The notes below the pieces were generated by a model that saw only the letters and a program-made list of their open reading frames with translations, did not search any database and had not been told where the DNA came from. Positions 13,957 through 21,102 of a stretch of DNA of 38,451 bases are shown here, one piece after another. Origin of the DNA: an uncultured Massilia sp. (lineage in GTDB: Bacteria > Pseudomonadota > Gammaproteobacteria > Burkholderiales > Burkholderiaceae_D). Every line of letters begins with the position of its first letter. The stretch's first letter is position 1. The DNA is taken from NCBI GenBank assembly GCA_913778765.1, contig CAJYXO010000214.1:1-38451 (forward strand), in the 5' to 3' direction. The position numbers and the translations under genes were made by a program.

Positions 13957-14205
13957 ATGAACCTCGCACAATACCTCATGCAAGAGCGCGGCCGCCAAGC
14001 GGCACTGGCCAAAGCCATCGGCGCACATGCCCCAGATGTAAGCCGCTGGGCCGACGGAACTCGACCGATTCCTGTCGCGCACGGCGCGGCAATCGAAGCC
14101 GCGACTGGAGGTCTCGTCACGCGCCGCGAGATGTTTCCCGACGACTGGCCGCGGATTTGGCCCGAGCTGGTTGACAGCACGCAGCCGGAATCCCAGTCGC
14201 AGTAA
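13957..14205 (+). CDS. YdaS-type Cro-like repressor
   Basis: 82-aa protein of the YdaS/Cro type. MNLAQYLMQERGRQAALAKA, then GAHAPDVSRWADGTRPIPV, is the HTH; in this family the helix pair QAALAKAIG/APDVSRWA contacts DNA. It is the first gene of the rightward early operon and divergent from cI. As in lambda it should compete with CI for the operators and favour lytic growth. YdaS was once described as an antitoxin, but no YdaT partner is adjacent. Confidence 0.85.
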   Translation: MNLAQYLMQERGRQAALAKAIGAHAPDVSRWADGTRPIPVAHGAAIEAATGGLVTRREMFPDDWPRIWPELVDSTQPESQSQ

Positions 14206-14379
14206 CCCAGAGGCTTTTTTCACGAACAAAAAATTGCCTATAGGCAGTTGCCATTGAGCGATTGCCAGAGTAGTTGCGCACTCGGCTGAGCCAGCGGCAG
14301 ATGAATGGTTGGGAGTTCGCATGAAACCATTGTCTAGCAGCAAAGATTGCTAAGCACCATTTTTATACAGGACTTCCGC
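14206..14379. other. 174-bp gap with palindromes between cro-like and CII-like genes
   Basis: No credible gene. It holds the perfect 12-bp palindrome TGCCTATAGGCA (14235-14246), a 7-bp inverted repeat AATGGTT/AACCATT (14304-14310 and 14325-14331) and a short dyad TAGCA/TGCTA (14335-14352). These may be a binding site for the CII-like protein or a tR1-like attenuator. AGGCTTTTTTC just after the cro stop is T-rich but has no clear stem. Confidence 0.45.
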
Positions 14380-14829
14380 ATGAACCACCTCGACGCTTTC
14401 CACCAGACCGTGCACGCCGCCCCCGGCGGCTGCGAATCTCTCGCCCCGCGCATGGGGATGTCGGCCACGATCCTGCGGAACAAGGCCAACCCGAACAGCA
14501 CCACCAATAAGCCGACACTGGATGACGCCGACCGCTTGATGGCGCTGACCGGCGACTTCGCGGTGCTGCACGCCCTGGCCCAGAACCATGGCTTCGTGTG
14601 CACCAGGGTCGACGAGCAGCCGGCGGGCGACATGGCCGTCCTGGAAGCGACGACGGACATCTGGGCAAAGCTGGGCGACCTGGGCAGCGAAGTGCACAGG
14701 GCTCTGGCCGACGGCCGCATCGAGCAACACGAGGTAAAGAGCGTCGAGGCGGCAACCTTCGCCACTTTCCGTTCGATGATGCAGCTGCTGGCGCGCGTGA
14801 ACGGCATGGCCGAGAAGGCGGTGAAGTAA
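14380..14829 (+). CDS. CII-type phage regulatory protein (CP76 family)
   Basis: 149-aa protein from ATG 14380 (ACAGGA upstream); an upstream in-frame TTG at 14347 is less likely. It contains LDAFHQTVHAAPGGCESLAP, then MGMSATILRNKANPNSTTNK and LDDADRLMALTGD, the signature of the phage CII/CP76 regulators that hold an HTH and a helical C-terminal part. The family activates lysogenic promoters in P2-like and lambdoid Burkholderiales phages. Position right after cro is canonical. Confidence 0.88.
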   Translation: MNHLDAFHQTVHAAPGGCESLAPRMGMSATILRNKANPNSTTNKPTLDDADRLMALTGDFAVLHALAQNHGFVCTRVDEQPAGDMAVLEATTDIWAKLGDLGSEVHRALADGRIEQHEVKSVEAATFATFRSMMQLLARVNGMAEKAVK

Positions 14830-15056
14830 TGGGCCGCTCGATTACCCTGGTCACGCCGGAGATTATGCAAGAGCTTGGCGGTGACGCGTTCGACCGCGGC
14901 CTCGGCGTCCAGGATCACGACATGAACCCAGGCTCGCCAGCGATTCGCGACTGGCAGTTCGGCTGGCACACGCGCCGGATCCAGCGTTCGCGCGAGCGTG
15001 CTCACCCTGCCACCCCGCAGGTCGCGTACGTCGCCGCAGACCAGGCTGTTGCATGA
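14829..15056 (+). CDS. Small early phage protein, unknown
   Basis: 75-aa protein whose ATG overlaps the preceding stop (TAATG) and whose stop overlaps the start of the replication protein (ATGA). Sequence begins MGRSITLVTPEIMQELGGDA and has a basic middle (GWHTRRIQRSRERA). No known domain. The tight coupling on both sides supports translation; the role may be in replication or host takeover. Confidence 0.65.
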   Translation: MGRSITLVTPEIMQELGGDAFDRGLGVQDHDMNPGSPAIRDWQFGWHTRRIQRSRERAHPATPQVAYVAADQAVA

Positions 15057-16000
15057 CCACGCCGCAGATCGCGAACGGCTTCACCATGATCGCCAACGAG
15101 CTGCTCGAGGCGATCCTGGGGGCCGGCTTCTCGCATCGGGAGCAGTCCGTCATCCTGGCCGTGATCAGGAAGACCTACGGCTACGCGAAGAAGGAGGACG
15201 ACATGTCGGCCGCGCAGATCGGCGCCGTGTGCGGTGTCGCGCGCCAGCACGTCACGTCGACCCTGAACGCCCTTGCCGCCCGCAACGTGATCACGAAGCG
15301 CGCCGGTCGCTTCGGCATGATCATCGGCATCCAGAAGGACTTCCGGAAGTGGATCGGCGCGGACCACCTGAAGGCAATCCTGAGCCCCGCACCTGTCGGT
15401 TCTGCTAGTCCCGAAACGGGACAGGGTAGTCCCGAAATGGGACAGGTAGATAGTCCCGAATCGGGACAGGGTGGACCTGGATCGGAGCAGGCAGATAGTC
15501 CCGAATCGGGACTAGTCCCAAATCAGGACATGTCCCAAATCGGGACGGTTACTAGTCCCGAATCGGGACAGGTACTAGTCCCAAATCGGGACACACAAAA
15601 GAAAACCTCAAAAGAAAACCTCAAAATAAAAAATACCCCCAAACCCCCTGTCGGGGGCTCCAAGGGCGCCGCCCCGCGTATCGAGTTGAAAACGTTCCTC
15701 GAGGACTGCAAGGCGAACGGCGAACGCCCGTTGCGTGATTACGCGCCACTGTGGAACTACGTCCAGGACGCCCGCCTGCCGATGGATTTCGTTGCACTGG
15801 CCTGGGTCGAGTTCATGCGCCGCTTCGGCGCCGGCGGCGTGAAGGAGAAGAATCGCCAGGCGAACTGGCGCCAGACCTTCCGCAACTACGTCGAGCGCAA
15901 CTTCCTGAAGCTCTGGTACATCGACGGCGATGGCGCCTACCTCCTGACCACCCTGGGCAAGCAGGCCCAGATCACCGCTGCATCGAAGGAACCTGCATGA
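15053..16000 (+). CDS. Lambda-O-like replication initiator containing the phage origin
   Basis: 315-aa protein. Residues 1-100 are the winged-helix DNA-binding domain of the phage replication protein O family (QIANGFTMIANELLEAILGA, then KTYGYAKKEDDMSAAQIGAV and RQHVTSTLNAL). Residues ~118-185 are a repetitive linker (SPESGQ, VPNQD) encoded by the iterons. Residues ~205-315 form a helical C-terminal domain (PLRDYAPLWNYVQDARLPMD, WRQTFRNYVERNF), presumably for helicase loading. It should bind the iterons inside its own gene and recruit the helicase encoded next. Stop overlaps the helicase start. Confidence 0.9.
   Translation: MTTPQIANGFTMIANELLEAILGAGFSHREQSVILAVIRKTYGYAKKEDDMSAAQIGAVCGVARQHVTSTLNALAARNVITKRAGRFGMIIGIQKDFRKWIGADHLKAILSPAPVGSASPETGQGSPEMGQVDSPESGQGGPGSEQADSPESGLVPNQDMSQIGTVTSPESGQVLVPNRDTQKKTSKENLKIKNTPKPPVGGSKGAAPRIELKTFLEDCKANGERPLRDYAPLWNYVQDARLPMDFVALAWVEFMRRFGAGGVKEKNRQANWRQTFRNYVERNFLKLWYIDGDGAYLLTTLGKQAQITAASKEPA
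15406..15593. repeat. Nine iterons, consensus TAGTCCCGAAWCGGGACA
   Basis: Copies start at 15406, 15427, 15451, 15472 (degenerate), 15496, 15513, 15530, 15553 and 15576. Each is a near-palindrome (TCCCGAWTCGGGA core). Spacing is 17-24 bp. The copies are read in all three codon frames (SPESGQ, VPNQD/VPNRD, SQIGT), so the DNA sequence and not the peptide is what is conserved. Confidence 0.88.
15597..15635. other. AT-rich unwinding element of the phage origin (three 13-mers)
   Basis: AAAAGAAAACCTC occurs twice in tandem (15597-15609, 15610-15622), followed by AAAATAAAAAATA (15623-15635). It lies immediately after the last iteron, as the AT-rich region does in lambda ori. Together with the iterons it forms a probable replication origin within the initiator gene. 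A CCCCC-TGTC-GGGGG hairpin (15644-15657) bounds it on the right. Confidence 0.8.
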
Positions 16001-17355
16001 ACAACGAAATCAAGACCCCGCCGCACAGCATCGAGGCCGAGCAGCACGTCATCGGCGCTCTACTGCGCGACAACGACGCGATAGACCGCGTTGGCGACCT
16101 GCGCGCAGAGCACTTCTACCTCGGCGACCACGCCACGTTCTACCGCGAGCTGGCGCGCCACCTGCACGCCGGGCACACCTGCGACGTTATCTCGCTCTCG
16201 GACGCGCTGCGCGGCCAGGTCGCCGACTGCCTGCAGTACCTGAACCAGCTGGCGCAGAGCGCGCCGTCTTCGGTGAACATTGCGCGCCACGCGGCGATCG
16301 TGCGGGACAAGGCGATCAAGCGCGGCCTGATCCGGTTTGGCCGCGACGTGGCCGAGTATGCCGCCGGTCTACAGGAAGCATCGGAAATGATCGACCACGC
16401 CACGTCCCAGCTGGAAAAATTGGCCCAAGCCCGCATGCGCATCGAGCCGACGCTGGCCGCCGACGACCTGACTTCCCACATCGAGGAGCTGCAGCGGCGC
16501 GAGAGCGGCGAGGTGCGGGCGATCCCCACCGGCTACCCGGCCGTCGACGACAAGCTGAACGGCGGGATCCGCCGCGGCGAGCTGATCGTGCTGGCCGCGC
16601 GCCCGAAGATGGGCAAGACCGCCTTCGCACTGAACGTCGCCTGCAACGTCTCGGTCGACCACTCGGCGCTGGTGCTGTCGATGGAAATGCCGAAGTCGCA
16701 GCTGCACGACCGCAACCTGGCCAGCCTCGGCCACATCCCGCTGGAGCACCTGCTCAAGCCGGCCATGATGACCGACGGCGACTGGGCCGGCCTGACCAAC
16801 GCCATGGTGAAGATTGGAGGCATGAAGCTGCACCAGGACGACCAGGCCGGCCTGCGCCTGATCGACGTGCGCATGAAGGCCAAGGCTGTCAAGCGCAAGC
16901 GCGGCCTGGACCTGCTGGTGGTGGACTACCTGCAGCTGATGGAGGGCGACGGCGACAACCGCAATGCCCAGATCGAGGGCATCACGCGCGGGCTGAAGAC
17001 GCTGGCCAAGGAGCTCGGCATCGGCATCATCCTGCTGTCCCAGCTGAACCGCAAGCTCGAGGAGCGGCCGAACAAGCGCCCGATCCCGTCCGACCTGCGC
17101 GACTCGGGCTCGATCGAGCAGGATGCGGATGCCGTCGTTTTCCTGTACCGCGATGAGGTCTACAACCCCGACACCATGGACGCCGGCGTGTGCGAGGTCG
17201 ACGTGGCGCTGTGCCGGCAGGGCAAACCGGGGCGCGTGGCACTGGCGTACATCGGCGAGCAGGTTCGCTTCGACAGCCTGGAGCGCCGTTGGACGCCGCC
17301 GGCGAGGGCCGAATCGCGCCGCGGCAGCCCGCGCGGACTGGCGCAGCACCTATGA
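15997..17355 (+). CDS. Replicative DNA helicase, DnaB family
   Basis: 452-aa DnaB-type hexameric helicase from ATG 15997, which overlaps the stop of the initiator gene. The N-terminal domain starts PPHSIEAEQHVIGALLRDND, the usual DnaB opening. Walker A is A201-RPKMGKT; Walker B lies in LLVVDYLQLM (~304-313). QLNRKLEERPNKRPIPSDLR, then SGSIEQDADAVVFLYRDE, completes motifs H3/H4. A phage-borne helicase makes the O-like protein both initiator and loader, or loader for this helicase only. The gene is translationally coupled to the integrase behind it. Confidence 0.95.
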   Translation: MNNEIKTPPHSIEAEQHVIGALLRDNDAIDRVGDLRAEHFYLGDHATFYRELARHLHAGHTCDVISLSDALRGQVADCLQYLNQLAQSAPSSVNIARHAAIVRDKAIKRGLIRFGRDVAEYAAGLQEASEMIDHATSQLEKLAQARMRIEPTLAADDLTSHIEELQRRESGEVRAIPTGYPAVDDKLNGGIRRGELIVLAARPKMGKTAFALNVACNVSVDHSALVLSMEMPKSQLHDRNLASLGHIPLEHLLKPAMMTDGDWAGLTNAMVKIGGMKLHQDDQAGLRLIDVRMKAKAVKRKRGLDLLVVDYLQLMEGDGDNRNAQIEGITRGLKTLAKELGIGIILLSQLNRKLEERPNKRPIPSDLRDSGSIEQDADAVVFLYRDEVYNPDTMDAGVCEVDVALCRQGKPGRVALAYIGEQVRFDSLERRWTPPARAESRRGSPRGLAQHL

Positions 17356-18407
17356 GCGCGACCGTGTTCAAGAAGGGTGGGGTGTACCACTTTCGCTTCC
17401 AGGTGGCCGGCCGGCGCGTCCAGCGCTCGACCAGGTCGAAGAACAAGCACGCCGCCGAGGAACTGGCCGCTCGCGAATACGCCGCGGCGGTGGTGCGCGC
17501 CAACGGCGGCCAGCCGGTACCGACCTTGGACCAGCTGGCCCATGACTGGATAGTTGTCCACAGGCCCGTCGCCAGCAGCGCGCACGTCAGCAGCGTCGAG
17601 CGATTTCGGCGCCTGCACATGTACGAGCTGGGCGCCAAGCAGGTGGGCGACATCACCACCGCCGACGTCGAGCTGGCGCGCATCGAGCACCTGAAGGACA
17701 GGAAGCCGGCCAGCGCGAACCACTGGCTCCGGATCCTGAAGCTGCTGACCCTGTGGGCGGTGAACCGCAACATCCTGGCGGCCTCGCCGTGGAAGGTGAA
17801 GATGCTGAAGGTGCAGAAGCGGCCGCGCGCCACCCTGCCGCTGGACGTGGCCCGAACCTGGTTCTCCGCCGTCGACGACGCCACCAGCCGGGCGCCGGCG
17901 ATCGGCACCGCGGTGCGCCTGATGTTCGGCCTGGGCCTGCGCGAGAGCGAATCGATGACGGCGCGCTGGGAGTGGATCGACTGGGAGCGCTCGACCTACA
18001 CGCCCGGCATCACGAAGGGCAGGGAGGCCGATCCCGTGCCGATGGCCGACTGGCTGGTCGAGCACCTGACCCCGATGCGAAAGGCCGAGGGATTGATCGT
18101 GGCGAAAGCGTCCGGCCAGGCCTTCGGTCCCGGCTTCGCGCGCCAGGCCATGCGCCAGGCAAACCGGGCGTGTTCGATCAAGGGCATCACGCCGCACCGC
18201 CTGCGCGGCACGTTCGCCACACTGCTGTCCGAGGCCGGGGCGCCGATCCAGGACATCCAGCGAATCATGCGGCACAAGAACCACAGCACGACGATGGGCT
18301 ACCTCGAGACGAACCTGGCCCGGGCCGCGCGCGCCCAGAACGCGATCGGCGAAAAGGCGGGATTCGGTGGCGCGAAAGTGGCGCGCGATCTTGAGGAAAC
18401 CCCGTAA
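17352..18407 (+). CDS. Tyrosine-type site-specific integrase, located in the replication operon
   Basis: 351-aa tyrosine recombinase. N-terminal arm-binding part VYHFRFQVAGRRVQRSTRSK, SAM-like core-binding domain at ~58-150, catalytic domain from ~160. Catalytic residues: R197 (GLGLRESESM), K222, H282xxR285 (TPHRLRGTFATLL), H308 (IMRHKNHS) and Y317 (GYLE). All are present, so it should be active. It starts inside the stop of the helicase gene (ATGA). Integrases normally sit beside the attachment site; here it is ~13 kb from the tRNA and under PR. Its target site cannot be proven from the window. Confidence 0.93.
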   Translation: MSATVFKKGGVYHFRFQVAGRRVQRSTRSKNKHAAEELAAREYAAAVVRANGGQPVPTLDQLAHDWIVVHRPVASSAHVSSVERFRRLHMYELGAKQVGDITTADVELARIEHLKDRKPASANHWLRILKLLTLWAVNRNILAASPWKVKMLKVQKRPRATLPLDVARTWFSAVDDATSRAPAIGTAVRLMFGLGLRESESMTARWEWIDWERSTYTPGITKGREADPVPMADWLVEHLTPMRKAEGLIVAKASGQAFGPGFARQAMRQANRACSIKGITPHRLRGTFATLLSEAGAPIQDIQRIMRHKNHSTTMGYLETNLARAARAQNAIGEKAGFGGAKVARDLEETP

Positions 18408-18449
18408 ATCCAAGCGATGCAAATGATTAATGATCATCGGAAATCAACA

Positions 18450-18797
18450 ATGAAAAAGCGTAGCAAGTACCGTTCGCGCAAGGTCGAGCAGGCCGGCCAG
18501 AAGTTCGACAGCCAGAAGGAGGCGTGCCGGTGGCGGGAGCTTGAGTTGCTCGCCGGCGCCGGCGAGATTACCGAGCTGCGGCGCCAGGTGGCCTTCGTCC
18601 TGGCGCCGGCCGTGAAGCTGAAAGGCGAGCCGCGCACAAAGCCCGCGTTGCGGTACATCGCCGACGCGACTTATCGACAGGCCGGCCACCTGGTGGTGGA
18701 AGACGTGAAAAGCGCGCCGACCAGGAAGTCGCCGTTGTACCGCGCGAAGAAGCACCTGATGGCGACGGTGCACGGCATTCACATTACGGAGATCTGA
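18450..18797 (+). CDS. DUF1064 phage protein (nuclease-like)
   Basis: 115-aa protein from ATG 18450, giving the family start KKRSKYRSRKVEQAGQKFDS. Conserved features QKEACRWRELELL, YIADATYR and VVEDVKSAPTRKSPLYRAKK match the DUF1064 family. It has a restriction-endonuclease-like pattern (E, D-x, ED-x-K) and often takes the place of a RusA-type resolvase in phage replication modules. A Holliday-junction or related nuclease role is a reasonable inference. The start at 18417 is possible but adds an unconserved leader. Confidence 0.85.
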   Translation: MKKRSKYRSRKVEQAGQKFDSQKEACRWRELELLAGAGEITELRRQVAFVLAPAVKLKGEPRTKPALRYIADATYRQAGHLVVEDVKSAPTRKSPLYRAKKHLMATVHGIHITEI

Positions 18798-18800
18798 AGC

Positions 18801-18998
18801 ATGAGGACGATGGCAAAAGCGGAGAAATCCGACAAAACGGACAAGGAGGTGGTCGCAGACGCGCGCATGGCGGTCGCCGAGGCCAACAAGATCCATGCCG
18901 AGCTGGCCAAGCGCGGCATCACCGTCGACTGGTACGTCGGCGGCGCCGCGAACGAAATCGTTGTGGACTACTGCCGCGTTACGAGGGAGGCACTTTGA
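18801..18998 (+). CDS. Small phage protein, unknown
   Basis: 65-aa protein with a Lys-rich N-terminus (MAKAEKSDKTDKE from the alternative start 18810), a helix (MAVAEANKIHAELAKRG) and a short beta-like end (NEIVVDYCRV). GGAG lies upstream of ATG 18801. The stop overlaps the start of the antiterminator-like gene. Function not recognised. Confidence 0.65.
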   Translation: MRTMAKAEKSDKTDKEVVADARMAVAEANKIHAELAKRGITVDWYVGGAANEIVVDYCRVTREAL

Positions 18999-19498
18999 CC
19001 GAACGGCGCACCATCACGCTGGGCTGGCGTTCGTCTGGCGTACGGGCCCAGCGCGTGGACGACTTCCAGGAGGAGTCCGCCGCGCCGGCGCCGGTCAAGG
19101 CGCTGCCCACGGCGCCCGCCGAGAAGCGTGGCCTCGAGTCGAGGATGCAGAACTGGGTTCGCTGGTGCACCACCTGGGGCGGCTACCCGCGGGGTGGCGA
19201 TGAGGACAGCGCCGCGCGTGCGTGCCGGATGGCGTACGAGGCGCAGTTCGGGCCGGCGCCCAGCAGTGGCGGCGGCGAGCGCCGAGAGATCGATGAGCAG
19301 GATGCCATCCGTGTCGAGCGCAGCCTGTGGCAGCTGCCGAACCTCCAGCGCGACCTGGTCCGGCTTCACTATGTGCGGGGCAGGGCATGGTTTCAGATCT
19401 GCCACATCGTCGGCATGCGCGCGCGCCGGCAGCTATTCGATAAGACGTTAACTGATGCGCTCTTCAAGATTGCGACAATTCTGGACTGCCGGCAATAA
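18995..19498 (+). CDS. Q-like late antiterminator / sigma-region-4-like protein
   Basis: 167-aa protein starting at TTG 18995, preceded by GGGAGG. The C-terminal part (VERSLWQLPNLQRDLVRLHY, then RGRAWFQICHIVGM) resembles the HTH of sigma-70 region 4 and of phage Q-type antiterminators. Gene position is diagnostic: last gene of the rightward early operon, directly in front of a strong promoter and a leader with two terminators. It should allow RNA polymerase to pass these and transcribe packaging, head and tail genes. Exact family not certain. Confidence 0.72.
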   Translation: MTERRTITLGWRSSGVRAQRVDDFQEESAAPAPVKALPTAPAEKRGLESRMQNWVRWCTTWGGYPRGGDEDSAARACRMAYEAQFGPAPSSGGGERREIDEQDAIRVERSLWQLPNLQRDLVRLHYVRGRAWFQICHIVGMRARRQLFDKTLTDALFKIATILDCRQ

Positions 19499-19504
19499 AA
19501 TTGC

Positions 19505-19533
19505 TTGACAAAAGGAAATATCAGCAGTACATT
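19505..19533 (+). promoter_or_regulatory. Late promoter (PR'-like)
   Basis: Consensus TTGACA (19505-19510), 17-bp spacer, TACATT (19528-19533). It begins six bases after the stop of the Q-like gene and points toward the late genes. Expected start near 19540. Confidence 0.78.
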
Positions 19534-19612
19534 CCAATATACAACTTATTTCCATCTTTTAAGATGCGTGCGGGGTCCCAGAGGGAGCCCGCGGCGTCTC
19601 CGAAACAACCTT

Positions 19613-19645
19613 GAAGCCCTGCGATCAGCGATGACGCAGGGCTTC
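19613..19645 (+). terminator. Late-leader terminator 1
   Basis: Perfect 11-bp stem GAAGCCCTGCG (19613-19623) / CGCAGGGCTTC (19635-19645), 11-nt loop, followed by TTCGTT. The U tract is short, so it may be a partial terminator. Confidence 0.75.
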
Positions 19646-19697
19646 TTCGTTACCGCGTCTCTTGCTCGTGGGTCGTTGCCACCCGCTCCGAGTTTTC

Positions 19698-19720
19698 GCC
19701 CGCCTTGTGCGGGCCTTTTT
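19698..19720 (+). terminator. Late-leader terminator 2
   Basis: GCCCGC (19698-19703), loop CTTGT, GCGGGC (19709-19714), then CTTTTTATT. Classic intrinsic terminator 17 bp before the first late gene. Confidence 0.85.
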
Positions 19721-19736
19721 ATTCCAGAGGTGTGCG

Positions 19737-19934
19737 ATGCGCGCTGCTCCCCAGATGAAGGTCGAGGTGGACGGCGCCATCGTCACCCGGCCTGGAGTCG
19801 TCGATGTACTGCAGCAGGATCGCGCCGGGATCATCGCCCGCATGCGACCGCAACTGCTGCCCGGGGAGATCCTGGTCGAGCGCCTCGGTCGCATCCCGAC
19901 CATCGTCAAGGAGCCGCCATGCCTGTCGACGTGA
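19737..19934 (+). CDS. Small phage protein, first late gene
   Basis: 65-aa protein from ATG 19737 with AGAGGTG upstream. Sequence: VEVDGAIVTRPGVVDVLQQD, then RAGIIARMRPQLLPGEILVE. The alternating pattern suggests a small alpha/beta fold. No recognised function. It overlaps the next gene by 16 bp in another frame. Located between the late leader and the packaging genes. Confidence 0.65.
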   Translation: MRAAPQMKVEVDGAIVTRPGVVDVLQQDRAGIIARMRPQLLPGEILVERLGRIPTIVKEPPCLST

Positions 19935-20149
19935 AGCTGATCTATCGCGACCGCATCATTCGCGCCGTGACGAACGTCCGCCCGGCTATCGCGGTGAAGG
20001 AAGCCGACGTGCCCGCCCTGGACCGGATTTGCCAAGTCCTGGTCGACGTCGAGGAGGCGAAGACGCTACTGTGCGGCGCAGGCCACGGCTTTCCCTCGCA
20101 GTCGTTGCCCGACCTGGTGCGAGCCGCGCTGGGTATCGAGGTGTCCTGA
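19919..20149 (+). CDS. Small phage protein, unknown
   Basis: 76-aa protein (MPVDVKLIYRDRIIRAVTNV, then DVPALDRICQVLVDVEEAKT). The stop overlaps the start of the HNH gene (TGATG). No domain recognised. Its codon pattern and its position in a chain of overlapping genes support it. Confidence 0.65.
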   Translation: MPVDVKLIYRDRIIRAVTNVRPAIAVKEADVPALDRICQVLVDVEEAKTLLCGAGHGFPSQSLPDLVRAALGIEVS

Positions 20150-20469
20150 TGGCCTGGGGCACCAAGTCGCGCCATGAGCGCGGCTACGATTATGCCTGGG
20201 TGAAGGTTCGCAACGAGGTGATGGCGCGCGATGGGGGTGAATGCCAGCCGTGCAAGCGCGCCGGCCACACCACGCTGGCCCACGCGGTCGACCACATCGT
20301 CAGCAAGGCCGAGGCCGCGCGGCGCCGCTGGTCGCGCGCGCGAACTGATCACCCGTCCAACCTCGAGGCGATCTGCACGCCCTGCCACGAGAAGAAGACC
20401 GAAGCTGAGCAGGGCAAGACGAAGCGGGCGCCGCGCCGCGGCGTCGGCCCGGACGGCTGGCCGGCCTGA
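20149..20469 (+). CDS. HNH endonuclease, packaging-associated
   Basis: 106-aa HNH protein. C32xxC35 (CQPC) and C76xxC79-H80 (CTPCH) bind structural zinc; D48-H49 (VDHIV) and N71 (NLEAIC) belong to the HNH core. In HK97-type phages such a protein sits directly before the small terminase and is needed for efficient cos cleavage by the large terminase. The same position here, just before a cos-like region, indicates the same role. Confidence 0.92.
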   Translation: MAWGTKSRHERGYDYAWVKVRNEVMARDGGECQPCKRAGHTTLAHAVDHIVSKAEAARRRWSRARTDHPSNLEAICTPCHEKKTEAEQGKTKRAPRRGVGPDGWPA

Positions 20470-20628
20470 CGGATACCCGGCGCGGGTCTAATTTCGTTGC
20501 ATTTTAGACACAAAAATCGAGCCTACCCCCAGGGGGTGCGAAAAGTCTGGGAGGTCACGCGATAGGGACCGCGCTCCCCCTCTTTCCGCACGACCGCGAA
20601 TTGAAACTTTTTTTCCTGGAGCCGACCG
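20470..20628. other. cos-like packaging region upstream of terS
   Basis: 159 bp without a gene between HNH and TerS. It contains the dyad ACCCCC-A-GGGGGT (20525-20537), followed by GCGAAAAGTCTGGGAGG. A similar G/C-run dyad followed by AAAAGTCT-like sequence is, as I recall, a recurrent feature upstream of terS in HK97-like prophages and is a good cos candidate. The cut positions cannot be read from the sequence. Confidence 0.5.
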
Positions 20629-21102
20629 ATGCCAGGCCGACGCCCGACACCGACCGCGCTGAAGCTGGTCACGGGCAACCCTGGCAAGCGGACGCTCAAC
20701 AAGAACGAACCCAAGCCGCGCGCCAAAGCGCCGACCTGTCCGGCGCACTTCGACGCCAAGGGCAAAGCGGTGTGGAAGAAGCTGTGTACCCTGCTCAAGG
20801 GGATGGGCGTGCTCACCGAGGCCGACGGCTTTGCGCTTGAGCGCCTTGTCGACTGCTATCGCGACATCGAGGAATGCCGCGAGCTGATCGAGAAGGACGG
20901 CCGGACGTACAAGACCGAGGACATGAACGGCAACATCCTGGTGAAGAACAACCCGGCGGTGACCCAGCAGCGTGCGGCCGATGCCATGTTCAAGAGCTAC
21001 CTGGTCGAATTCGGCCTGACGCCCGCCGCGCGCTCGAAAGTGAATGTGGAGCCCCCGAATGGCAACAAGAAAAAGGACACCCTCGGCGGCTACTTCGACT
21101 GA
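20629..21102 (+). CDS. terS: Terminase small subunit, P27 family
   Basis: 157-aa P27-type small terminase. The N-terminus PGRRPTPTALKLVTGNPGKR and PACPAHFDA-like block (PTCPAHFDAKGKAVWKKL) are characteristic. The central helices (LTEADGFALERLVDCYRDIE) include the oligomerisation region. It should recognise the cos region directly upstream and dock the large subunit on the portal. CTGGAGCC precedes the ATG. Overlaps terL by 44 bp. Confidence 0.93.
   Translation: MPGRRPTPTALKLVTGNPGKRTLNKNEPKPRAKAPTCPAHFDAKGKAVWKKLCTLLKGMGVLTEADGFALERLVDCYRDIEECRELIEKDGRTYKTEDMNGNILVKNNPAVTQQRAADAMFKSYLVEFGLTPAARSKVNVEPPNGNKKKDTLGGYFD

Larger units (their letters stand above)
19540..19722 (+). ncRNA. Structured late leader RNA (lambda 6S-like)
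   Basis: About 180 nt without a gene, between the late promoter and the first late gene. Four hairpins follow each other: CATCTT/AAGATG (19553-19566), GCGGG-TCCC/GGGA-CCCGC (19570-19592), terminator 1 and terminator 2. In lambda a similar constitutive leader ends at tR' unless Q acts. Alternatively the first hairpins may be put-like elements as in HK022. The structure is seen; the class is inferred. Confidence 0.55.

Noticed and set aside
13957..14205. YdaS/YdaT toxin-antitoxin pair
   Set aside because: Only the YdaS-like gene is present; the next gene is a CII-type regulator. The context is a normal cro position.
15406..15593. CRISPR array interpretation of the repeats
   Set aside because: Repeats are 18 bp near-palindromes with 0-6 bp gaps, no spacers of constant length, and they lie inside the initiator gene followed by an AT-rich element; iterons explain them.
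19499..19736. tRNA or riboswitch in the late leader
   Set aside because: Hairpins do not form a cloverleaf and no known riboswitch core is visible; promoter plus terminators fit a late leader.
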